This document shows, piece by piece, positions 59,701 to 64,000 of a stretch of 64,000 nucleotides of DNA. The notes below the pieces were generated by a model that was given only the letters and a program-made list of their open reading frames with translations, was not told where the DNA came from and made no database searches. A program made the position numbers and the translations under genes. Every line of letters starts with the position of its first letter. Position 1 is the stretch's first letter. The DNA comes from Metallyticus violacea (Eukaryota; Arthropoda; Insecta; Mantodea; Metallyticidae), in the NCBI GenBank assembly GCA_030762175.1, contig CM060843.1:24507501-24571500 (forward strand). The letters run 5' to 3'.

Positions 59701-61013
59701 GAGATATGAAAATGTTTTACTATGATGTGTGCAGTTTGTACCCGTTCGTAAATAAGACCAAGGCTTACCCTGTTGGACACCCAAAAATTCATGTGAATAA
59801 TTTACCAAATTTGCAAGATGTTGAGGGCGGTATTGTAAAGTGTAAAATTCTTCCCCCAGAAAGACTGTACCACCCCGTCCTGCCGTCGCGCATTAACGGT
59901 AAACTTATGTTTCCGCTATGCCGAACATGTGCAGAGATGGAGAATCAGACAGAGTGCACGCATACAGAGGACGAAAGATGTATGACAGGAACCTGGGTAG
60001 TGGACGAGATTAAAGTCGCATTAGAGGAAGGTTATAGCGTGATTCACGTGTATGAAATATGGGAATATGACATGGTACGCTATAACCCCATCACTGGAGA
60101 AAAGGGGCTTTTTCAGGACTATGTGAATCAGTTTCTGAAAATTAAAACCGAAGCCTCCGGTTGGCCCAAAGACTGCGACACTCCTGCCATGAGAAACGAG
60201 TATATCGCACGATTTTTGGAAAAAGAAGGCGTGGCACTGGATAAAGACGCTATTGAAATCAATCCTGGCAGACGTGAGTTGGCCAAACTGATGTTAAACT
60301 CCTTTTGGGGAAAATACGGCCAAAGAGATAACTTGTCCACGTGCGAGCTTGTGAAAGATTATTCGAGGCTCATAGACCTACTTAATGACCCAGGTGTAGA
60401 GGTACAGTCTTACCTGCCCGCTACAGAGGAGGTAATGTATGTGGTGTGGAAACATTGCGAACAGAATCCTAAATTGAATTTTACTAGTAACACAGTCATA
60501 GCTGCATATACAACTGCCCATGCAAGAATCGAACTCTATTCCTACCTTAGGAGATTGGGCGAACGCGTGTGTTATTTCGACACAGATTCTGTTATAGCCA
60601 CGTACAGACCGGGGGAATGGATGCCAACCACGGGACCATTTTTAGGCTGTATGACAGATGAAATAGAAAAGTACGGCGATGGAGCGTATATTTGCAGATT
60701 TGCATCTACAGGTCCAAAAAGTTACACCATAGAGGTTAAGTGTGGAGATAAGACGCACTCTGTCTGTAAAATTAAAGGCATCACCCTCAACTCGGGGAAT
60801 TTGGAAAATGTAAACTCCGACGTTATCAGGAACACCGTGCTGAGGGATAATTCAATGTCGGTAGTACTTGAAGGCACACAGATTTCTAGGAAATTTCTAG
60901 GAACTGTGGTAACTGAGTCTTCAGTGAAAACCTATAGGATGGTGGTCAACAAACGTGTGCAGTGTGAAAACTTTGATTCCTACCCGTATGGGTATAAAAG
61001 AAGGCGTGTCTAA
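56757..61013 (+). CDS. Protein-primed family-B DNA polymerase
   Basis: I place the start at the ATG at 56757; the frame is open from a GTG at 56748. The protein has about 1,418 residues. Order: a Ser/Gly-rich disordered N-terminus with 7-residue repeats, an OTU-protease-like patch (DNLCLPRAI, C324; HFNAI, H418), several Cys/His zinc-binding clusters at about 430-545, a 3'-5' exonuclease with DFEC (D564, E566), NLRSYD (N642, D647) and YCKTD (Y767, D771), then the polymerase with DVCSLYP (D990), KLMLNSFWGKYG (K1177) and DTDS (D1275, D1277), and KIKGIT beyond. All catalytic residues are intact. The family replicates linear DNA from a terminal-protein primer. Length is at or above the upper end usual for Mavericks because of the N-terminal additions. 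Confidence 0.93.
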   Translation: MSAKVVNYGDESSADQSSTNTSISDQGPESSRNNGNSGTGSLVEGFTSVLEQFVNKKKSCDHRKRTRYGGKLTLKRTRGFSGGVASKSDQTGNGEPYRPAASSSTGAASASTGAASPSTGAASPSTGAASPSTGAASSSTGAASSSTGAGSPSTGNGVPPSLVDSIVPQVSATLQPSFEIINHSQRATKKFYSGYSETEIMVSSMPKDADPDQWVSKVFHDYLSFVDDNLLKNQPGFVGITVHDTKNPARPFNMSVRRFDQVNPEAVLKSMEKIMQSNKEFLLGGAIKISCIWTNEISGSCYKRCDDCSKNKGIIEIKNKDNLCLPRAIAVCKSKIDGDVHYGSITRYDRLQKQKAVELCEKIGKTDGPFTLDDVKLFEIALKEYPITVFGGHNGKNVLYKSEINTDKHIDVIFHDSHFNAIVNLHGAFKCKWYCRHCNFPSLNKKETHRCDLNCVKCRQRCPTSFDRYVKCDSCHRDFNGETCFNNHLIKGKYYPKSMSVCDVEKVCPLCNKLVNMRLRKTPHQCGEIYCVTCKVHVNANHECYIRPYNSPNLRKNFVFMFIDFECTQNTLYSTDVFEHIPNLCIMHKSCGLCVDKSHKMPYCTQCGVKEWVFDKEPVKELFDHITQPGFESRDIIVIAHNLRSYDGQFLLKHMVGTLNWDPELIMNGSKIYRMKYKSVTFLDSLNFIPMPLSHFSKTFQLPECKGYFPYLFNTKENEKYVGPVPEQKYYCPDGMSVDDRKTFEQWHNEKLSSNYVFDMKKEMVTYCKTDVYLLSQGVSKFRKQFIDENGIDPFRECVTIAQACMNVYRKRFMPRNKIPLIPAGGYRLADKQSRVACIWLSWLEQQQSTIIQHAYRCREIKVLGHKVDGYKEEGKCVYFFHGCFYHGCTRCYPNRNSRLYNTGNQTMSSRYEDTVKVTKMMRHAGYNVTEMWECEFNGLIKTNRVLAEFVKSFPYPEPLNPRDAFFGGRTNCTKTYCEASGDMKMFYYDVCSLYPFVNKTKAYPVGHPKIHVNNLPNLQDVEGGIVKCKILPPERLYHPVLPSRINGKLMFPLCRTCAEMENQTECTHTEDERCMTGTWVVDEIKVALEEGYSVIHVYEIWEYDMVRYNPITGEKGLFQDYVNQFLKIKTEASGWPKDCDTPAMRNEYIARFLEKEGVALDKDAIEINPGRRELAKLMLNSFWGKYGQRDNLSTCELVKDYSRLIDLLNDPGVEVQSYLPATEEVMYVVWKHCEQNPKLNFTSNTVIAAYTTAHARIELYSYLRRLGERVCYFDTDSVIATYRPGEWMPTTGPFLGCMTDEIEKYGDGAYICRFASTGPKSYTIEVKCGDKTHSVCKIKGITLNSGNLENVNSDVIRNTVLRDNSMSVVLEGTQISRKFLGTVVTESSVKTYRMVVNKRVQCENFDSYPYGYKRRRV
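57056..57225 (+). repeat. 21-bp coding minisatellite in the polymerase gene
   Basis: About eight in-frame copies of a 21-bp unit (TCTACCGGAGCTGCTTCG plus a variable codon) encode STGAASP-type repeats. The minus strand and other frames give spurious Arg/Ser- and Leu-rich frames. Copy number is likely to vary between insertions. Confidence 0.92.
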
Positions 61014-61029
61014 ATGAGATCACATCAGT
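60993..61029 (+). promoter_or_regulatory. Candidate ATPase gene promoter inside the polymerase 3' end
   Basis: TATAAAAG at 60993-61000 is followed by an arthropod-type initiator TCAGT at 61025-61029, about 32 bases on. A transcript from there would skip the ATG at 61014 and use the ATG at 61038. Confidence 0.45.
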
Positions 61030-61661
61030 CGCCCACAATGTCTACTAACCAACACTTTAAATTTAATTTCCCGTGCACTATGCTAATTGCAGGTCCGTCG
61101 CGGTGTGGTAAGTCTACATTTGTGAAAAATTTAATTAGTAATGCAGACAGAATGTTTGACAGACCCGCGAGAAAAGTGTTGTGGTGTCATCCATTAGAAT
61201 ATTCTCCTAAACCAAGCCCGTTCTTCGCAACCCATGCAGGTATACCAGATTTGGACACTGTTAACGAGGGGGATTTAGTTATTTTGGATGATTTAATGTA
61301 TCAAGCCTCCGGGGAAAACGTGTCAAATTTTTTCACTAGAGATTCACATCACAAACGCTTCGGGATTATTTACATATTACAAAACGTGTTTCCACAAGGA
61401 AAGAAATTTCGAACTATATCTCTAAATGCAAACTACATTGTCGTGTTTAAAAACAATAGAGATAAAATGCAAATTCATAGGCTTTGTCAACAGATCGAAC
61501 CAAAGAACTCTAGGTTTCTTTTAGAGGCATTTGAAAAAGCTACTGAAAACCCACACGGGTATCTAGTGTTGGATTGCACTCAGTACACGCCAAATCAATA
61601 CAGGTATCGAACCGGCGTCCTACCAGGGGAAACGCCTTCTTATTTTATACCCAATTGTTGA
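61014..61661 (+). CDS. Genome-packaging-type ATPase (FtsK/HerA-like, A32-like)
   Basis: The 215-residue frame has a Walker A motif GPSRCGKST at 27-35 and a Walker B motif DLVILDD ending in D92-D93. Both are those of viral DNA-packaging ATPases of the Maverick/adenovirus/NCLDV type, which pump genome into a capsid. The first ATG directly follows the polymerase stop (TAAATG). The second, at 61038, gives MSTNQHFKFNFPC and is more likely if the nearby TATA and initiator are used. Length is normal for the family. AATAAA lies 45 bases after the stop. Confidence 0.88.
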   Translation: MRSHQSPTMSTNQHFKFNFPCTMLIAGPSRCGKSTFVKNLISNADRMFDRPARKVLWCHPLEYSPKPSPFFATHAGIPDLDTVNEGDLVILDDLMYQASGENVSNFFTRDSHHKRFGIIYILQNVFPQGKKFRTISLNANYIVVFKNNRDKMQIHRLCQQIEPKNSRFLLEAFEKATENPHGYLVLDCTQYTPNQYRYRTGVLPGETPSYFIPNC

Positions 61662-61701
61662 CCACTTTTCTGAAGGTTTTATTTGTGTGCTTCCCAGAGA
61701 G

Positions 61702-61733
61702 TTTAAATAAACGAGCAACGATCACACTTCAGT
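61702..61733 (+). promoter_or_regulatory. TATA-like box with initiator, or polyadenylation signal
   Basis: TTTAAATAA at 61702-61710 is followed by TCAGT at 61729-61733, about 28 bases from TATA to start as in arthropod promoters, 25 bases before the next ATG. The same bases include AATAAA (61706-61711), which may instead end the ATPase mRNA. Both uses are possible. Confidence 0.45.
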
Positions 61734-61757
61734 CATTTAATCACAGACATAGACAGG

Positions 61758-62111
61758 ATGAGCATTGCCAGACTGAGTAGCCCACTGATTGCAAGGCAAC
61801 ATGCAAATTTGTCAGTGCTAGCCAAGGCTAAACCTATTTTGCGACAAAAACTGTTGAAAAGTGCTAACCCTCAGCTAATTAAAGCCATTTCCGAGTGTGT
61901 ACTCAACGTGTGCAGAGGTCATGTTAGTTTACCTATAAATTGTTTAAAACGCTTAAAGAAGCATAAAGCTAGCTGGAGAAAATTAATTAACAAACGACTT
62001 TCCTTAAAGGAAAAGAAAAAGATTCTTGTACAGAGAGGAGGTTTTTTACCTGCTTTTCTACTCCCGATATTGGCTTCACTCGGTAGTGCACTCGTGTCAA
62101 ATTTGAGTTAA
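61758..62111 (+). CDS. Small basic protein with hydrophobic C-terminus
   Basis: The protein has 117 residues. The first two thirds are rich in Lys, Arg and Leu (for example KRLKKHKASWRKLINKR at about 70-86). The C-terminus, GGFLPAFLLPILASLGSALV, is hydrophobic with small residues and could insert in or disturb membranes. Small proteins of this build occur beside the capsid genes of Mavericks and adintoviruses and have been compared with adenovirus minor core or membrane-active proteins. The match here is by shape and context only. The next gene starts directly at its stop (TAAATG). Confidence 0.6.
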   Translation: MSIARLSSPLIARQHANLSVLAKAKPILRQKLLKSANPQLIKAISECVLNVCRGHVSLPINCLKRLKKHKASWRKLINKRLSLKEKKKILVQRGGFLPAFLLPILASLGSALVSNLS

Positions 62112-62480
62112 ATGAAGCACGGTAAGCAAATTATACTAGCTTCACAGCCAAAAGCTGTCGAAAAGCTTCACCTCGTGGACAAATCACTTAACCAACTCAT
62201 CAGAGAAATGAATAAATTACAGCGTACACATTTACCACACCCTGAAAAATGGCAGTTGATAAAATATAAGTTGGCCAACTATCTCGATCTTATGTCACAA
62301 GTGAGGGAACCATACCTTGAAACCAATGGTATCGAGTCACAAGTGAGGGAACCATACCTTGAAACCAATGGTGTCGAGGTAAAGGAGGAAGAGAAATCGA
62401 CAAAGACGAAAGTAAATAAAAGCCAATTACCAGTAAAAAAGTCTTATAACCTTCGCAGACAAGTGTGGGAACAACTATGA
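62112..62480 (+). CDS. Small charged protein, function unknown
   Basis: The 122-residue frame has no known domain. The first half may be helical (HLVDKSLNQLIREMNKLQ). A 14-residue segment SQVREPYLETNGIE is repeated directly, from a 42-bp DNA duplication at 62295-62378. The C-terminal part is rich in Lys and Glu and ends in YNLRRQVWEQL. The start abuts the previous gene and its stop overlaps the integrase ATG as ATGA. Its position suggests a structural or accessory role, which I cannot specify. Confidence 0.6.
   Translation: MKHGKQIILASQPKAVEKLHLVDKSLNQLIREMNKLQRTHLPHPEKWQLIKYKLANYLDLMSQVREPYLETNGIESQVREPYLETNGVEVKEEEKSTKTKVNKSQLPVKKSYNLRRQVWEQL
62295..62378 (+). repeat. 42-bp in-frame tandem duplication
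   Basis: Two 42-bp units (62295-62336, 62337-62378) beginning TCACAAGTGAGGGAACCATA differ by one base. The duplication keeps the reading frame. Confidence 0.95.
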
Positions 62481-63520
62481 ACGCACTGAAGAAAATCTAT
62501 TTCAATCCTGAACACTATGCTGGTTTTGGCACTGCAGACAAACTTCGCAAGGCCACAGGTATACCGAAATCTAAGATCGAGTCGTTTCTTCAAACACAGG
62601 ATAGTTATACATTTCATAGACCGATAAGAAAACGGTTCCCCACCAGAAATTATCACGTGACTAACATGGACGACCTTTGGGAGGCCGATTTAAATATTAT
62701 GAGTGGCGTAAAGGAGCACAATAAACCATACGTTTACATCTTGACGGTTATTGATGTTTTCTCGAAATATGCTTGGGCTATACCATTAAAATCAAAAGTA
62801 GGGGGTGAAATTACAGAAGCGTTTAAAACTATATTCGCTCATCGTACCCCCAAGATATTGCAAACAGATAAAGGAACGGAGTTCACCAACAAAACCTTTC
62901 AAACATTTTTAACCAAACATGGTGTAAAGTATTACACTACAAAAAATAATGTCAAAGCCAGTGTTGTAGAACGTTTCAATAGAACCTTAAAGACGAAAAT
63001 GTGGAAATATTTCACACATAAAAATACATATAGATACGTGGACGTGCTTCCTGCACTTTTAAAGTCTTACAATAGTTCCTTTCATAGGTCCATAAAGATG
63101 GCTCCAAAGGATGTCAATGAAGACAACATTTTGCATGTTTACGAAAATCTTTATGGTCGGAATGCAGACAAACCACGTAAAGTTAAATTTAACGTGGGAG
63201 ACCATGTGCGTATATCTAAGGAGAAAATGAAGTTTGCCAAGGGGTACGAGCAAAATTGGACGGACGAAATTTTACAGATTGACGAGGTGGTATACGGCTC
63301 CCCCGTTGTGTATAAATTAAAGGACTTGGGTGGGGAGGCCATAGACGGTATCTTTTACTCCGAGGAGATACAAAAGGTAGCTCCCCCGGCATCATTCAAA
63401 ATAGACAAAATACTCGACACTAAAGGCCGCGGTCGAAATAAACAGTTTTTGGTTAAGTGGAGAGGTTATCCGACCAAGTTTAACTCGTGGGTACCGGGTT
63501 CGAGTATCAGCTCGATATGA
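62477..63520 (+). CDS. DDE integrase with C-terminal chromodomain
   Basis: I use the ATG at 62477; the frame is open from a GTG at 62465. The 347-residue protein has an N-terminal region with a short helical domain, then the rve core: WEADLN (D71), LQTDKGTEF (D131) and VVERFNRTLK (E165), with 33 residues between the last two, as is usual in this group. A chromodomain, FKIDKILDTKGRGRNKQFLV and onward with WRGYP and NSWVP, occupies about 307-347 and could guide insertion to marked chromatin. The enzyme would insert element DNA into the host genome. ATG and stop overlap both neighbours by ATGA. Confidence 0.92.
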   Translation: MNALKKIYFNPEHYAGFGTADKLRKATGIPKSKIESFLQTQDSYTFHRPIRKRFPTRNYHVTNMDDLWEADLNIMSGVKEHNKPYVYILTVIDVFSKYAWAIPLKSKVGGEITEAFKTIFAHRTPKILQTDKGTEFTNKTFQTFLTKHGVKYYTTKNNVKASVVERFNRTLKTKMWKYFTHKNTYRYVDVLPALLKSYNSSFHRSIKMAPKDVNEDNILHVYENLYGRNADKPRKVKFNVGDHVRISKEKMKFAKGYEQNWTDEILQIDEVVYGSPVVYKLKDLGGEAIDGIFYSEEIQKVAPPASFKIDKILDTKGRGRNKQFLVKWRGYPTKFNSWVPGSSISSI

Positions 63521-64000
63521 TTAGAACAAAACCATTTTCCCTCACGCTCGTGAGTAACGCCTCTATGGACCATTTCACTGACAATACAACTTCCAGATTT
63601 TCAAACATCTTACCCGAGAGAATAGTATTGCAAGGAGAATGGGAAGTCGCACTGCAAAAGGTTAGGTACCCTGTGAAATTCTATAACGTAACAAATCACG
63701 AAAATCAAATCATTGGTACAATGTATAATATGGTAGCACCAGTGACACATTCAAAATTTAACTTACAATTACCACATGGCATCGTGCACAATTCTAAGGA
63801 TTTGGTACATGCTGTCAACTCAGTTATACGTGAAAATTTGCAAGTCGAAGACTTTTTCATTTATAACGAGAACAAAAATACTGCCAGCATCAACATCAAA
63901 GTCGCACAGAACAGTCATATCCCCAGCAGCAAATATGTAGGATATATAGAAAATGCTGAGTCCTCTAGGAGATCGAAAACAGAAACTAAACCCCCTGAAG
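63517..64000 (+). CDS. Maverick-associated protein of unknown function, cut by the window end
   Basis: The ATG at 63517 overlaps the integrase stop (ATGA). The frame stays open for 161 codons to the window end, so the gene is partial only here. The N-terminus, SLTLVSNASMDHFTDNTTSR followed by LQGEWEVALQKVRYP, looks like a protein that recurs next to integrase and capsid genes in invertebrate Mavericks. Its function is unknown to me; a structural role is possible. No transmembrane segment or nucleotide motif is visible. Confidence 0.65.
   Translation, partial: MIRTKPFSLTLVSNASMDHFTDNTTSRFSNILPERIVLQGEWEVALQKVRYPVKFYNVTNHENQIIGTMYNMVAPVTHSKFNLQLPHGIVHNSKDLVHAVNSVIRENLQVEDFFIYNENKNTASINIKVAQNSHIPSSKYVGYIENAESSRRSKTETKPPE

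Larger units (their letters stand above)
55150..64000 (+). mobile_element. Maverick/Polinton-type element (adintovirus-like), left part
   Basis: Six consecutive plus-strand genes include the hallmark set of Mavericks: protein-primed family-B DNA polymerase, packaging-type ATPase and retroviral-type integrase. The left boundary is uncertain; AGTTTACTC near 55154, where the AT-rich flank ends, is a candidate, since Polinton termini often begin with AG, but no terminal repeat can be tested because the right end is outside the window. No frame is broken over 7 kb. The group is known both as integrated transposons and as virus genomes of animals, and this DNA cannot say which applies. Confidence 0.85.

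Noticed and set aside
1..64000. CRISPR arrays, bacterial operons, rRNA genes
   Set aside because: I looked for regular spacers, ribosome-binding sites and rRNA signatures; none is present and the content is eukaryotic.

Overview
The window looks like an AT-rich, repeat-dominated stretch of an arthropod genome, most likely an insect with a large genome. The evidence is Tc1/mariner elements of several families, an I-superfamily LINE with RNase H, several tRNA-derived SINE families, short TTAGG-type repeats near 18.13 kb and no bacterial-style gene organisation. I see no convincing host protein-coding gene. Nearly everything I can name is a mobile element or a fossil of one. I ran no database search; family names rest on motifs read by eye.

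Layout. 1-5.06 kb: AT-rich DNA with a transposase fossil split by a SINE, and a second SINE type. 5.07-9.85 kb: one almost complete minus-strand LINE bounded by a perfect 12-bp target-site duplication; it has ORF1 (zinc knuckles) and ORF2 (RT and RNase H) but has lost its endonuclease domain. 10-12.5 kb: two decayed Tc1-like transposases. 12.8-18 kb: a SINE candidate, two LINE 3' fragments, a DDE-transposase fossil and a 512-bp tandem duplication. 18.3-18.96 kb: a MITE. 21-30 kb: SINE copies, a transposase fossil and an unclassified repeat carrying about eleven ~140-bp tandem units. 32.6-33.9 kb and 46.6-47.8 kb: two mariner copies of one family in opposite orientation. 34-45 kb: more transposase fossils, a TIR element with a 97-bp tandem repeat and a nested SINE, and a LINE 3' end. 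50.3-54.6 kb: an internally deleted multicopy element gene, a transposase fossil, a tRNA-Gly-like SINE and an inverted second copy of the 28-30 kb repeat.

The most interesting region is 55.2-64.0 kb, which continues beyond the window. It is the left part of a Maverick/Polinton-type (adintovirus-like) element with six consecutive intact plus-strand genes: a protein-primed family-B DNA polymerase, a packaging-type ATPase, a small basic protein with a hydrophobic C-terminus, a small charged protein, a DDE integrase with a chromodomain, and an open-ended protein of unknown function. The genes abut or overlap by an ATGA at four junctions. A repeat-rich leader with inverted CCAAT boxes and a TATA box precedes the polymerase gene. 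By family knowledge the polymerase would replicate the element, the integrase insert it and the ATPase package it; capsid genes would be expected downstream, outside the window. The uninterrupted frames suggest a young insertion or a still functional element.

The six copies of one ~280-bp SINE, four with 10-11 bp target duplications, show recent retroposition by a LINE machinery not identified here.
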